A stretch of 64,000 nt of DNA, taken from positions 2,310,169 through 2,374,168 of the forward strand of contig LR746276.1 in assembly GCA_902729315.2 (NCBI GenBank). The letters are read 5' to 3'. The notes under the pieces are model-generated. The model searched no databases and had not been told where the DNA came from. It worked only from the letters and a program-made list of their open reading frames with translations. Source of the DNA: Spirodela intermedia (lineage: Eukaryota > Streptophyta > Magnoliopsida > Alismatales > Araceae). A program made the translations under genes and the position numbers. Shown here one piece after another: positions 36,501 through 50,754 of the stretch (positions are counted from its first letter, which is position 1; every line of letters starts with the position of its first letter).

Positions 36501-39500
36501 GACTGGTCATTCATCTTCGGCTCTGCTTCCCCAAGCAATATTGCAGGAACAAACGCTCTGGTAGAAATATAAGAAGTAGCCTCAGTAAGTTCAAATGAGA
36601 TTCTTGAAAATCAGTGTGGTTCGTTTATAAGTTTTTTCTCAGAACAGCAGAAGATAACAGCCAACTGAACCTCAGATCGGGCAAGGATTCATAAAAGGCC
36701 CTTGTATCATCGTCATCCCATATAGGTTCAGGCACTGTTGGTTCCTTCCCAGACGTAGATGTTACTTCTGCTCCAGTAGAAACTCTAGTTGTATGGCCAT
36801 CCTCCGGCATTGCAGGTGGTTGCATATCAAGGGCTTCAGCAAATCTATCAGCAAATGGAGAAAGATGATATTTCTGAAAGAAATTGAGAATAACCTACAG
36901 CTTGCTGGAAAAATAGCAGATAATCTTTGAACTAAATATGCAACGGATTAAAGTGTTGTTTCCCCAAGGAATTTGACACGCCTACAGTTAAAAATGCTCA
37001 AAACCATTTCCAACCTTCTAGTTAGAATGAATATGATTTTTCTCCACGAATGGAATACTTTTCTCGGAAAATATTTTTCTAGTTACAATAAATATTATGG
37101 TAATTCTCTTCTACCTGAGAAAAAAAAAGGACGTGAACCAGTTAAATCTATCCAACCTATCCTACCTATCCTACAAAAATGCATCACAATGTTGTGAACT
37201 TGGGTACTTCGCAAGTCAAATTTCCTTTTTAGCAATTAAAGCATTATTAACAAGTCTCAGAAAAATCACCACTGAATTGTTACCCTCCTCACTGTCCATA
37301 AGTATCATAGGCAGAAAGGTGTGGCTGGTAACATTTATCTTCCTTTACAGAGTAATTCACAAGATCTAGTAATTTCCAAAGGTTTATCATAGTGAGAAGA
37401 CCCAGTAAACCCAAATGATCTAAAACCTTTTGCTCTCAGTTTACTACGGAACTATCACATGTGCAACACTTGATGTTGGCTCAACAGATTCAGGAAAGAA
37501 TATAAAGCCTCGATGCTCCATTCCAGCCCACAACAGCCCGAGGGTCATGCAGCCAGTTTTCTTGTCCTGATGCAGCCCGTTCCACACGCCCAACATACAT
37601 GCTACAGAAGAACGTAATGGGAATATCTCCCCGTCAAGGAGATCATAAAAAAAAGAAGTCCGTAGACCGAAATTAAGAAAACCAACAGTAATGCATTTTG
37701 ACATCAGTACCTTCTTCCCACGCCCTGAAACAATATTTCTGACTGAAAATATTGACTTCGCTCCCTATAGCATGCTGCAGCCATACAGCAAACCATGACA
37801 CCCAGTCCTAATGGAGACATTCTGACAGTGACTAACTCTAACACTGGTCGTCAATGAACGATGAACAACACACCAAAAACAACCTGGGGAAAAATTATCA
37901 TGATCACATGCTTTAAAGAAGCACATGCGTTCTCATCAACTCTGCAACCAACTTGATCGCGTCCTATTGATAAAGTTCACACGTAGGAGAAAAGACTGTA
38001 CATCAGGTTGTATTCCTGATAACTAAGAAAATCTCAGCCGCCACACTTTCCGCCAGCAGCAAATCAAAGAAAAAGTTATAATCACACTCATCTCCTCATA
38101 GGCACTAATTGACAAGGAAAGAGAGTTATACATTCAGATTTGAAATTTTTCTATCAGATAATCTGATGAGATAAAATCATTCATTCTGCTATTTTTCCTG
38201 CATCCTTGGATAAAAAAAGGCACTACTTCATTTATCTTAGTTACTTATGAACAGAAAGATGCGACAGATTCTAGACTTAATACCAATAGCCAAAATTTAA
38301 ATTATCAAATTAGTAGCTAGAATACGAGCCAGAAAAAAAAAATACGACCAACTTCTCTTTCACGAATAAAAATAAAAGGAAGGTTCAGCCTAAAACTTAC
38401 GAAGATACACTCCGGAATAAACTGTCATATGATTTCCGCAGTTTCTCATATGATGCTGCACTTTCATCACTGAGCTCCCCTCTAAACAATTTAGCATTTT
38501 CAATCTCCATCTGGTGAAGTGTCTGAGAGTTACAGGGAAAAAAACACGACATCACAAAAAGTTCATGTCACAAACTTATGTAGATATATCTTAGTAACTT
38601 ACTGAATGTTCTAATCGGAGAACTTCGGTGATAGCATCATAATATGTCTGAAAAGCTTTCTTCAAGATTTTCTTTTGATCAACAGTGATGTTCAGTCCCT
38701 TAAAAAACTGCAGATAGAGTAAGAAAAGGATATCATAAATAGTAGAAAAAATCATATCACAATACTACCATCAGAAGCAATAAAAAACACCATCACAATG
38801 TAACTTCAACAAAACTTTATAATCAACATAAGTGATATGGTGTTTGAAGCCTTCATTTTGTTTTTACCCAAACCTCTACTTACACACCGATATTATTGAT
38901 TGTGCCATGGTTTTACCAAACCCTATTCAATTTGAGTCCAACAGAAAATGCCCTCACTCATAATTGAACCACTAGGAATTTAGGGAAATCTTAGAGTGTT
39001 ACGAATTTTGAAATCAAAGGATCAGTGTGGAATAAAAAGGTTCAAGAAATTCGTGGTTTACAATAGGAATTTATGGATTTCGTAAGTGGTTACGGTCCAC
39101 AATAAAGTAAATAAGATGGCCAAAATAGTAATCCACTGCAGTATTTAGGGACCTAGAAAAGAAGGTGAGGCACCAGGCAGTGCCTAAGCGAGCACAAATT
39201 TTAGATTTATGCCCTAACTGTCGACTTAGGCGTATTTAGGGGTCTCCAACCAGGGATAGGAATAAGCAGATAACCCTCTTCATAAAGTGCTTACATCGAA
39301 AGAAGGTTTTTAATCCAAAAAAAATTAATATATCTATGTTCAGGTAGACACGTGATATGCCCTCAAAAAATAAGCGATTAGTTTTCATTCTCACTGTTCT
39401 ACATAATAATTTAAGTTCTCATAAACAACTGGAAATGTCATCCCTTTTTTCTTACTGCTAGCTTTTGCATCCCTTCTTCCACTAGTAATCCAAGTCCTTT

Positions 39501-42500
39501 AGAGCACCATAACAAAAGATGAGTAGTTGGTTTTGGGGCAATGTGGACAATAAATGGTTTTTATTCCTGCCTGTTAGCTTATAAGCGTATCCATCAGTAT
39601 GAGACCACAGAATAAGTTGCCTACTCAGTCCATCACAAAACATGACGGTTTCTTAGTTGAAAATGATACTGGCCAATTGACACGTTGATCAGAATGCAAT
39701 CAAAGCAGAATTTTGCTGATCAGGGAATCTAAGCCAGTGTGTGGTGCTGTAAGAAAAGTTCACTCGGAATAACGCCTTTATTGTCCATGATTGCAATGAG
39801 GAAGCAGGGGGCTGATCCCATTGAAAAGATGCAATTCAATAATTACATCTGTTAAAATAAGTTGATGGATGAAAGATGTTGAATGATTAAAAAAAAAGGA
39901 CAATGAACAGTTCAAGTAGCGTCCTTTTCATGACTGCTTCTAACTAACCTTGATGTTTCACAGTACCACCCTCACCTCAAGACTAACTTATAACTGACGA
40001 ATCCTTACCAAGGAATACAAGACCCATAGGAATAAGTATGGATCATACCCAGCTACCTGTGACTGAGGTTAGTGGGCTAGATAGTGTCAGTATTATTTTT
40101 CATATGAAAAGAGATCAATAGGGAAAGATTATATTCACCCTCAATTCAATGTTTCACTAAAGATAATTCGGGAACGAGAGACTGTAAATTTCATACTGAA
40201 CTCTACTGGGGAGAACTTTAATTTCCTGTAATGGTTCATGCTTTCAGTTAAGTCCGTATGCTTGAGGTAGTCAGTTATGTTAGGCTATCGGAAGGATGGA
40301 TTGAGAGGCTTCAAGTAAAGTCGCTTCAAAAATGTTGTGGCCTGTTATTGTTGGCTCCATGACAGGAGCTGATTTATACTTCAAAGTTTCAATGAATCAT
40401 GCCCACAACATTCCCACCCCAAAAATATCAAAACGGACAGCAAGAATTGTAATGAGAATACAGATGGTACCTCATCATTAATTTCCTGCCCAGGTTGCTT
40501 AAGTCCCAAAAAATACCTTCCTTGTCTAGCAAAGCTGGTAAGAAGAGAAATATTAGTCTGGGTTGCGTCCCGATCCTTTAAATGATCTGAGCCTGTAAGA
40601 TCCTTAATAATATTTGTAAAAATGCCCGCATCCTCTACAACACCAACAAAATAAAGTTCCATAAGCAGTCTGAGAGTGCTTCGTTTCTTCGTGGCCTTCA
40701 AATTTCTGTCAACATCTGATTCATCGACAGATTTTCCAGGAAAGAACACTTTCAAGAGGCCCTGAACAAGGTTTGTTGCAAAGTCCTTGTACCTTTGATG
40801 AAGCAAGGAACAAACCTGAAGAAAAAAGAATTACAAGATCAATAAGCTAGTAACAAAATATACCCAATAAACTCAAGGGCTACGTATGTTAAATTTTTTC
40901 ATCAAAGATTCTGACAAAAAATGAAGTTGTCTCTGAAACACTCTGGGCAAGTTAACAATACACAAGTACAAAAATAGCATTGCCGACTTTCTGACCCTAA
41001 AGCTCCATGTTTAAATATCAGACGATAAAATACCGAGAAGGATCATTACGTTGGCAAGATATTTCTGAAGAAGAAACTAAAGCGCTCCAAATTAGCGAAG
41101 AGTAATATCCCAGGCCAAACCAGTAACAGATGTGTTCCAAAAGCCTACACTCCCCACACATAAGAATATTATCACTAGTCAATCTTTATTTTAATTTCCA
41201 CCTTTTACATAATTTTTGTCATCTTTATCTATATTATTACCACCATTATTGAAGAAATTATTGTGGAACAGGCGGGTACATAGAAATATCACATAGCCGT
41301 TCCTTTTTGTGAGTATATAGCAATTCATTTGTTAGCTAAATTGGTGATATGCTTGCAAAATGGCTTGTGAATTTCGTGGCAGGACTCCAACAGAACATCA
41401 AATAAGTATACATCTCTATTTCATGCGGGCAAATATTAAAAAAAATAATTCCTCAAAACTATCCAAAGAAGGAACCTGTAAAGCGATGTATTGAAAGGTG
41501 GTTAAAAAGGACATATTGGAGAAATAAAATATATATAGCCACACAATGTATCCATGTGATCAAGATGACAATTGACCCTCACCTGAACGGCTGCTTGAAT
41601 ATCTGATGTGCGTAGCTTGGCATCACAAATAGCTGCCACTGCTTCACTAACAAACTTACTTAAGTTGACACTTTTCAACTCATCCATTAATCCATCTCGC
41701 TGATCATCATTTATTTGTTTAAGCTTCTTAATGACAGCTGTATTGCGCTTAATGCTGGAATCCAATGTTCTCAGAAACCCTGAATCTGTATAGATAGCTC
41801 AAATATCAGATCTCGATATATATGACTGTACATCACATGAGAGCACATGTAATATAGATACAGAATAAGAATTGAAAATAAAAATATGGCCGTGATCTTA
41901 TTTAGGAAAATTAAGAAGCCACCATAGCTAATAATGCCATCATAACAATTCGAAATGATCAATTTCACATACCGTGACCATGGTGGGGAAGATAATTATG
42001 TAACTGTCAAAAGTCACTGATATTATAGGATTACAGTTTGCCAGCTATTCTCTGCTTCCACAGTCATTAAGGTGAATCCGGAAAACAAGGCCAACCACCC
42101 ACACCCCCACTCGTTAGGGAAGAAGGCATAGCACAGAGGCAAAGTGCGATTTTACTTGAGGTTCCAAGGAAGGTTCTAATTAACTAGTATCTATTTCAGA
42201 TATAAGATCGGCTTTACATCAAATTCAATTAAACTTGTGATCGTAAAAAATTCACAGCAAAAAGTGGAAACACAAACTGCAATTCATGTTTACAAAATAC
42301 TATCAAATCATTCTCTATCCTTGATACAATAGCTCTCAGAACTAGCTTTGAACCCCCTATACAGAGCGATTATTAAATTACGTCAGAAATTTCCCTACAC
42401 ATTGGTGAAGGTGTCACAGTACTATTCATTAGGGCTTTATATCTTATCAAACGTGGTTTCGTCGATAAATCTTATTTTTCATAACGATATTGATCAGATC

Positions 42501-45004
42501 AGGTTATTCAACTTAAAAAGGTCATTTAAAACATATCATCAGTGCCCTTTTTTTTAGACTAGACACATCCTTCAGAATCTTATAACATAAGATTAGTTTA
42601 TCTAAAAACGTATAAAATATGATGGTTGAATCACAAATACCACCAAGGTGACAAGGCAAGAATCTTTTAGCCCACTCGCACAAATCCATTGGCCTTTGTC
42701 TTCTTGCCGACATATAATTTTATGATAATCACAGTCCATTTTCAACCCTCAAAGATTTGGGTGCAGCGTCCAATGTTACGGTACCTACTATTTCTACTGA
42801 GAAAACAAATCACAACTAATATTTTCAAACCGAGAATTAAAACCTTCAATCATCAAGGAATAAAAACCACCTTAAGTCACTTAACAATGTCCTGGTTTTA
42901 CAACTGCAATGACTGTCACAAGAAAACTGATTTTCAAATGAATAAAAACAGAATCGTTAGAATTTAGATTATAGGTCGTTCATAGAAAGTTTACATGACA
43001 GCTAATAAGGATCATGCATAACTGAAAGTGATATCGTTAAAATAAGACTATATGATACGAAACCGTGAAGTTATTTCTTCCACAACTCCCCAAAATTAAC
43101 CCTAGGTGAATTTTGAAATAGAACCAAGGAAGGAAATACAATACCAAGCGTGATTTACAAAATTACACTTCATGTTTAAACTAAGTCATTGATTACATGC
43201 AAACTAAACCATTACTCGAATAACAATCTTCCCAGATTTTTGCCTACAAGTGCCTCCTTTTGCTACTGTCTATTGGGAAACGGCAAAAACTAGTGAAGCT
43301 CTTTAAAATGAAGTCCCCAGGATTGGCTTTATTGATTTTCGTTAAGAAAACGAAGTAAAAAGAAATGGGCACAGTCACAATTACGATAGAACCACTCCTA
43401 CATACACTATACAAACATGGATGGAAGGAGTATTTGCGCCAAAATTAAAATGAACCCCACAACTGGAAATTTTCTCATCACCACATACTGGAAAATAACA
43501 TGACAGAATACACGTGAGGCCCCAACATCACGAAATTGTTGGCCAACCAAATGATACCAATAAAAGGATCTGCTGAAGAGGAAACGGTCTGGTCACTTCA
43601 CAAGGGAAAACCCCTCAAACAAAAGAGAAAGGGATGCTTTTTCCCGCCTGATATCAAAAACTGAGTGTATCACAACCATTTCGGTTCTAGATAATTTCCT
43701 GAAGAAAATATCACTCAAAAAGAAGGAAAATTAATGGTGAAAATCATCCAAGGAATAAGCTTCAATACTTCCATCTAAGAGAGAATACAAGTACAAAGGA
43801 CACAAGAAATGTAAATATTATTTTCTAAGAGATCCTTTCCGCCTGTTAAATTGATGATTATCATCTTTGCTAGCAGAAAATTTCAGAACATAATTCAAAC
43901 AAGAATCCAATAGATTCTAATGTTATTTGCAATCATCCCCACAAGTGGCACTCATGAACCAGTAAATGGCATACCTATGAATTAGGTATGTAGAATTTTG
44001 TGTATAAGTGGATTTATATTTCGCCAAAGCAGACTGTCATAAACTAATGTCATTAAATTTATTTCAATTTCAACTCAATTAGATTTCCCAAAGCATGTCA
44101 GTTTTTGCAACAAGCATTTTTTAAAAAAATCTTATCTTAAATAGTCACTTGTTCATCTGATGATTTGCCAATGAATAGTTTAAGTTGCATCAACTAACCA
44201 GGTCTTTCCGGATTCAAATTAATCTGACGAAGATGAACCTTTGCATCAACAGATTTTTTGAATTCCTCAAGACGAGCACTCGTTTCCTGTGACATAGAGA
44301 ATAGAGATTAAGAAATTGAGTCTTTATATTCGAAATACAATTTGCCGCTACAGGAATTAGATCAGTTCACACCATGTATCTACCATCCATAGACTAAGAA
44401 CTGTATCATAAAACCATGGAACCGTCTCAATTACCCTTCCAAAACATCATAGTAAAATTTAAGACAAAACATCCCTGTAACCACTTCAATAATGTGCCAG
44501 TGTAACAAAATAAAGAAAAAAGTGTTAGCATGTTTTCTGTAATTACAAACTAGCACAAGTTAAAAGATATAAGTGCACCACGATGATATCGGCAATGACG
44601 AAAGACATGCCTAATTAAGAAAGAAAAATTATCCAGAACATAAGCAAAAGCATGAAAAACATGGCTCCATAAATCATTATATGTGCTGAAAATTCAGGAT
44701 TTGTAAGATGGGCAACAATTGTCAGTTCAAAGGGAGAAATAATAAATACCCACCATTCTCCAGAAGTTTCTGATTAATTCAATGCTCAGAGCAGTAAATT
44801 CGTATTCGTGTAACTATATTTGGTTAAAAACTAAAATTAAGAAACATATTAGCATTGCATGTTAACTAATTCATGTATGAGGAGTAATGAATGTGATCAG
44901 CATCCAGTAGTGTATATTTGCAGTAAACTAGATGGTCATACCTCATCATCTGGTTTACCATGATGATCCCCAGGAATGCGACCATCATCTTCTGGATGTT
45001 CCAT
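30598..45004 (-). CDS. UPF2: UPF2, nonsense-mediated mRNA decay core factor
   Basis: Sixteen coding exons, in transcript order: 44942-45004, 44199-44286, 41583-41785, 40471-40815, 38603-38707, 38401-38522, 36671-36844, 36476-36557, 34720-35007, 34437-34634, 34192-34293, 33512-33763, 33209-33427, 32349-32519, 31654-31839 and 30598-31563. All are GT-AG and in phase, giving 1187 residues, close to known plant UPF2. MIF4G domain 1 covers about 30-270 (SSIKRNTAVIKKLKQIN). A Lys/Asp/Glu-rich linker spans about 400-470. MIF4G domain 2 starts near 475 (LLQRLPGCVSRDLIDQLT) and domain 3 covers about 675-870, including HMRFLGELYNYEHVDSS. An acidic stretch spans about 950-1005, and the C-terminal UPF1-binding region follows (VKVLVKRGNKQQTRQM). 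UPF2 bridges UPF3 at the exon junction to the helicase UPF1 and triggers decay of transcripts with premature stops. A non-coding leader exon lies upstream at about 46111. Confidence 0.97.
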
Positions 45005-46110
45005 TTCTCCTGCCAAGAATTCAATCAGCATAAACAGGTGCGTCGTGTCGCACTAAAAATACAACAGCCATTACCAAAAAAGTTGACAGCTCACTTTGTG
45101 ATACCTCAGTGCTGAGAATCATTCACAGGAGAATATTACCATTGAAATATTTCATATAACGGCATTTCACATGATCTTCATTCAAATTAGGAAAACGACA
45201 CATCAAACCAAGGGTTTTTCAGTAACTTTTGACAATTAGTAGAGTGGATGACGTTGATGCCAGATAAGAATGTGGGGAATCTGTTATTTCGGGATTGACG
45301 CCTTTCTAGTTTCTGCACGGAATTACACTGTCTTAGGACACAATAGATGTACAGAGAATTTTTTTAAGAGCTCATGAATCATATATTTGTACTTTGGTAC
45401 CATCATCTTCCAGAAGAAAATGTTCACCAATTTTTTTGTACTTTTCAAGGAGTTGGCACTCAGGGTTCAACAAATAGGTACAGCAGAAGTATGGAATATA
45501 TTTCATGTAATGCTAATGGGAAGTCATCTACCGATGAATGGCTGAAAAATTAGTACGAAGAAGAGAGAACACGAGAAAACCGAAATGAAATTGGAGCTTG
45601 GGAGTGAATCATCACGCACTGCAGTGGAAGACTCAGTGGAGATCGAAATCCTCTTAGTTTCAATTCTCACATAATGATAACCGAAGAAGAGTGCCCGTCT
45701 AACCGGAACCCACATAATCAACGCAAACATTCCATTCAGAAACGCATTGCTCCAGTATATGAACGTTGATGTAGTCGTAGGATGGGGGTTTGACGAGTTG
45801 CTTCGGTTTTTGTCATCTCACGAAAAATAAGAACACCTGGTCCGTCGGTGAGTGTGAAACAGAACTTGATGCAAGAATTTAGACATACAGTAGACACAAC
45901 AACTATGAAAACCATGTAAAGAACGGTTTGCGAAAGTGTCCAGTTCCGAACACGTCGCTTGCTACTCAGCGAAAAATAAAACCCTAGTTTTGAGACGGAA
46001 GAGGAAAACAGTAGAAATCATTACCCTTTCAACGCGGAAGTAAAAACGAAAAACCCTAGCACAGTTGAATGATACTAGTCGAAGCATATGGAGATGAAAT
46101 TTTCCAGTAC

Positions 46111-46200
46111 CTCTTCAACCAGAAAGCCGTCGTCCTCTCTCCTTCCCCGGGGCTGAGGCTCCTGCTCCGGCCTCTGGAGCCGCGCCAGGAGCGGTGACTG
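46111..46200 (-). other. UPF2: UPF2 5' leader exon (upstream limit approximate)
   Basis: On the minus strand a GC-rich leader ends in TTGAAGAG followed by gtactgg at 46111. The next acceptor (ggcag) opens the first coding exon at 45009, five bases before the ATG. This gives a 5'-UTR intron of 1.1 kb. A (GA)n-rich tract at 46207-46239 lies at or just before the transcription start. Confidence 0.6.
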
Positions 46201-46240
46201 GCTTATGAGAGAGAGAAAGAGAGAGGGAGAGAGAGAGAGG

Positions 46241-49200
46241 CGGGGGGAGATCCTTATCGAATTCTACCGATAAGGATCCGTTAACAACGGACTTATCGGA
46301 TCAGATATCGAAGAAACCGACTCGAACCGGTTCGACCCAGCCGAGCGAAGAGACTCGGCCTAAACCGGTCCATCATAGAAACCAGCTTGAGATAGGCAAC
46401 AACCCTTTTTAGGGAATTTTTCATTTCCTTATTATGTACAATTAATGGCTCTAACTTAGTTGACCCAAAAGACCAAAACACCCTAAAAAGATAAGACCTC
46501 CTCGAAAGGCGTGGGAGTAAAAGGGTCATTTCCATCCATCATTTCCCCCCCGCCATTAATGACACCGAATTTTTCCTTAATTAATAATCTAATTTTATTG
46601 TGACTTATATTAAAAATATATATTATTAATATTATTTTTTTCAAAAATATCATAAAAATATCATAATAACGTGAAAATATAATTTTATTTATTTATTTGA
46701 AAATCTATGGTTTATTAGGGTCCACTAATTACATTATATTTTAGATGAATATAGTCAGTCTCCCTCTACTAACTAAGAGGGCATCCAAATGGACGTGCCC
46801 TAGCGAGAGAGAGAGAGAGAGAGAGAGGGTCTTGTACTCTATAGCTAGACCGGTCGGGGTAGAAGGTTCCAAGGCAGCGTGAGGCCCCGCCGTAGTTGGA
46901 GAACCTTCCAGATGGCAATGGTCTCGAGAGATCTGAACCGACCGTTCACGTGATGGATCTGGGGAGCTTGAGATCCAACGGCAAGGAGTCGCAGGGCCTA
47001 TTGTCTGGACGGCGGATGATCATTGAAATAGGCCCTGAGGTCATGGGACGAAGTCAGCGTTTCGAAGAGACTCTGGAGGCGAAGCCCAGAAGCTTCGGAG
47101 GTCGTTTTCTGTCTCCACTTCTTTCGGCGGTCTCACAGGGCGGCTCGCTCGAAGAAAACCCTCTCAGTTGACGGTGTGGCCGCTGTCGTCGCCAGGCGCC
47201 CTCTCCCTCGTCGAGAAGGGGTGGGCACGACGTGTTTTCGATCTCGATTCTTCTCGGTAAATGTCCGATTCTACTCATTTTTAATAACTTTGCAGACACG
47301 TTCTTGTTGGATGTTATGATTTTTTTTAATGAAGTGAGGTTTTTGTTTCTGATTTCCTTTATCGATTGGAAATCGGGTGGCGTAATTGTGGACAGTAGAT
47401 TGAAGACCTTACCATTGCGCATATAGCCTGGGTGATTTATCCTTCGATTGATTGTTTCTTGACTTTGCAAAATCATTCTTGTAGGTACGGTATTTTTTTT
47501 TTCTCTTAGTGGAATCATACTTAATTAACAAGTTTGTGCAGATAGACAACATTGGTGAATAAGTAGTGTCATTTTTGGAGAGCATAGTCTCTATAAAATT
47601 ATTATTTAAGAACTATTGCATAGTTTTTTAAAAAAACTATGATAATTAAGTATGCAAGTAAATATTCAGGCTAAATAAAACGTTACGAACTCGTTAAACC
47701 TGGTGTTTTTCCACCATGTTCACTTGCTGGGCATATAAAATATGTCAAGTATACGGTGGAAGATTTTAACTTTTGTTTTGGACTGGCAGCCAATTATATC
47801 TCCCTTCACCTTATTTAATGTTGTCATTTTGGGAGAATGCAGTCTGCAGGACACCTACTGACGAACTAGTATAGGATCGGATCACCTAGACGTGGGGGAT
47901 GCCGATTATCAGCGAGAAAAGTTACCTCCAACACTGTGTCAATCACCACGGGGCGGTCTCTTGTTCACACATTCAGTTGGCAAAATAATTTTCTTAAACG
48001 TCACAAAAAAATTATGATATCTTAAAATATTTTGTTTAACTACCACTTGGTTTAACTTTTGGCAGTATTCCATAAACCAACCTTTATGTATAACTTGTTG
48101 CCTCCTCTTATCTAGTATTTTATAAGAGTTCGCAGAAAGGTGTTTTATGTCGCATTTTTCAAAGCAAAATCAAGTATCAAGAGTCAACATTTTCTCTTTG
48201 GCTTTTAGTGTTAATTCTCAACCCCTTTAGTCCTTGAAGACTCTAATGGGTGTGCTCCAAGGTCCGAATAATTCCCCTGAAAGGTATTCCGAAGGATTTC
48301 CCTAGAGAAGCTGCTTGGTTCACATTTCTCTTTCTTTCTGTAACACCTTAGGAAATGGATGTAATGATACTGAGGGGATCTAAGTTCAGTTTGTACTTTG
48401 AAGTATGATGACAAGTCTCAAACACAAAGTACTGTAGAAGTCACAGAAGCTTGGAATCTCAATGTTACGAGCATTTTTTATGGTTTTACTCAAGGAATAC
48501 AACAATGTTGAAAATGACCCTATTAGAGATCTAGCTAAATTAGTTATTCATATTTAAAGGTTTATGCACTCTGGTGCTTATTAGGCTTCTTTTCTGCCTT
48601 TCGTTGTTATTTCAATGTCAGTTTGACCTTGTTCTGGTTGTTTGCTAATTTCCCAATCCTCTTACCTTTATCACCAAAGAAATACCTGCTTTGGTGATCT
48701 TCTTTGACAAGAAAAATATAATTTTACTCAAACGATCTGATGTCCATCTTCGGAGAAAAGTGGTGATCTGTGCTGCAGTAGAGCTTAAGTTTCATATAAA
48801 ACATTGATAATGGTGAGCAAATCGTGGAAGCTTGTAAATTCATAGTTGCTGGCGCTTTGAAGAGGGTTTTGTTGATATTATCTAGAACTCATCTTGGTGC
48901 CTTCCAACGACACATGCTAACTTTCCAAAATTTAACCATTTTACATGAAATTTTTCTGATCAAGATTTAAATAATATTCAAGAATTGATGAAGATGGTGC
49001 CGTGGCAGTTATTAACCTGAGTTGTGAACAAGGGTACCATGATACAAAGGTCCTTGAAGATGTGATTACTAAAGCCCATTATTTATTCAGTTTGTATGAG
49101 ATCACAGCCACCCATGTAGACCTAATATTGAATGACATCAACTTTTTATTTATCTGCCTGATATGTATTTAAATGTGCCATCTCCTCAATTGGAACATAG

Positions 49201-50321
49201 AGAAGATTGGAGAACAAGCTAGTTGGTCGAGGATATCATCAGTCTGAGGTCTAAGACTGTTGGATTAGATCTGGCTTCTCTGGCCATCTAAAATTTACAT
49301 GTTTTGGTCTTCATAGATAAATTTACACGACATTTAGAATCAAGAACCAAAGTAGCAATGGGTGTATGGCCACTTGGATAGTACTGCAAAATAATTATGT
49401 ATGTGAAGACATATTGTACCAATCAATAACCATCACCTGTTGTTTACTTCCATTCCCGTCTTTCTAACCAAGGGCAATCCAGAATTGTGAAGGAAAAATC
49501 TGATGCAATGGCTTAAAGCTTACATAGTTTGGCTCAGTTATTATTCCCATAAGGAATTTTTTCTCAACTGTTGCAAATATAGGCAACTATTTTTGAAGAA
49601 TAGTCTAGAGAACAATGTTTTTGAAGTTGCGATAAAATAAATTAGTCCAAGTTTCAGGGATCAATTGGCATCGTATTAATTTCCCATAGTTTTCAGCAAG
49701 AGATATTCCCGTACCCAATGGACCTAGTTGCCTTAGGGCAAGTGATGGAATGCCAATATATGAGACTATTATTTCATGACAATGGATTATGTAGTGTACC
49801 TTCTGTTTCCATGTGCTGCTAGATGTCTGACTTCAATGAGCTACATTTGCATTGATTTTCTACTGACCTTTTAGTGAATGAATGCAATATACAAAGGGTT
49901 CATTTTGGTCTTCATAGTACTAGGGATTTTTTCATCATCCATTCGTCGCCAAATCAAATAGTATTCACTCCCCAAGCAGCCATTCATCAGCTTTTTATAA
50001 ACTTACATTTTAAGTTTTTAACCTGGACTTATGACAAAAACTTATATTCTTCTCATCCTGTATTTTTATATTGACATCATTAACGTTATATTTTTTCAAT
50101 AAATAATGGTTTCGGCGATCTTGATCAGATGCTCCATAGTCTTTTTTAATGAGCACAGTATGACATTATATTCTATGACCTAGTATTATCCATGCAAGAT
50201 AGTAGGATATTATACCTTGACGTCTTAAACTTTCCTCAAAGGTAGTTAATACGAGCAAAATAAACTTTGACTTTGTAACATATTTCGTTTGTTTTGCCTT
50301 TCATTGCGTCCGCATTACAGG
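46241..50321. other. Region between UPF2 and the small gene; possible long leader intron
   Basis: An AT-rich part (46560-46740) precedes a (GA)n tract at 46805-46828 and a GC-richer segment at 46840-47265. That segment ends in TTCTTCTCG followed by gtaaat, which would suit a + strand leader exon spliced to an acceptor at about 50321 (cattacag). The open frame at 46896-47171 has no ATG at its start and resembles no known protein. I see nothing definable in 47.3-50.3 kb. Confidence 0.35.
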
Positions 50322-50361
50322 ATCAGCAGCTTCCCATTTCATGAAAGTTTGGTGACCAACA

Positions 50362-50506
50362 ATGCTCAGAATCACCAAGCTTCCTGTGAAGAACACTTTG
50401 AAACGCATCCATCCACTCGGAGGAACATCAAGTAAGAGATGAGTGTGTCAGTACTAGTGGAGTGGAGGTCATCATCTCATTTTGCTTGCAATGAACTGTT
50501 AACTCA

Positions 50507-50565
<59 letters not shown>

Positions 50566-50754
50566 GATTACGCAGGAGCAATGACGATATCAGTCAGGAA
50601 CAGGCACGAAGATGATGGCGGCATGAGTGAGCGGCCTGTGGTGAACGAAAATGCAGAGCCGGTCGTGGCATTTGCCAGACCGCCATCGGTGCCCCCTTTT
50701 GTTGGGTCACTGGTCCTTCTCACTTTGCTGGAGATGGGATCAGATGATGAATGA
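50362..50754 (+). CDS. Small protein of unknown function, 82 residues, two exons
   Basis: Exons 50362-50431 and 50576-50754 join with GT-AG in phase. The protein begins MLRITKLPVKNTLKRIHPL and ends in LLEMGSDDE. The N-terminus is basic and free of acidic residues until about 36, as in mitochondrial or plastid presequences. The C-terminal third has a proline pair pattern (RPPSVPPFVG, about 62-71), followed by a short hydrophobic stretch SLVLLTLLEM and an acidic end. I recognise no named family. The pattern looks like small conserved plant proteins without assigned function. The intron carries a (CT)n run at 50510-50562. A + strand acceptor at about 50321 just upstream suggests a non-coding exon before it. 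Confidence 0.65.
50510..50562. repeat. (CT)n microsatellite in the intron of the small gene
   Basis: About 26 uninterrupted CT units ending 13 bp before the acceptor, so the tract may serve as its polypyrimidine tract. Confidence 0.9.

Noticed and set aside
46896-47171. 91-codon + strand ORF
   Set aside because: It begins at TTG, not ATG, resembles no family and fits better as part of a possible leader exon.
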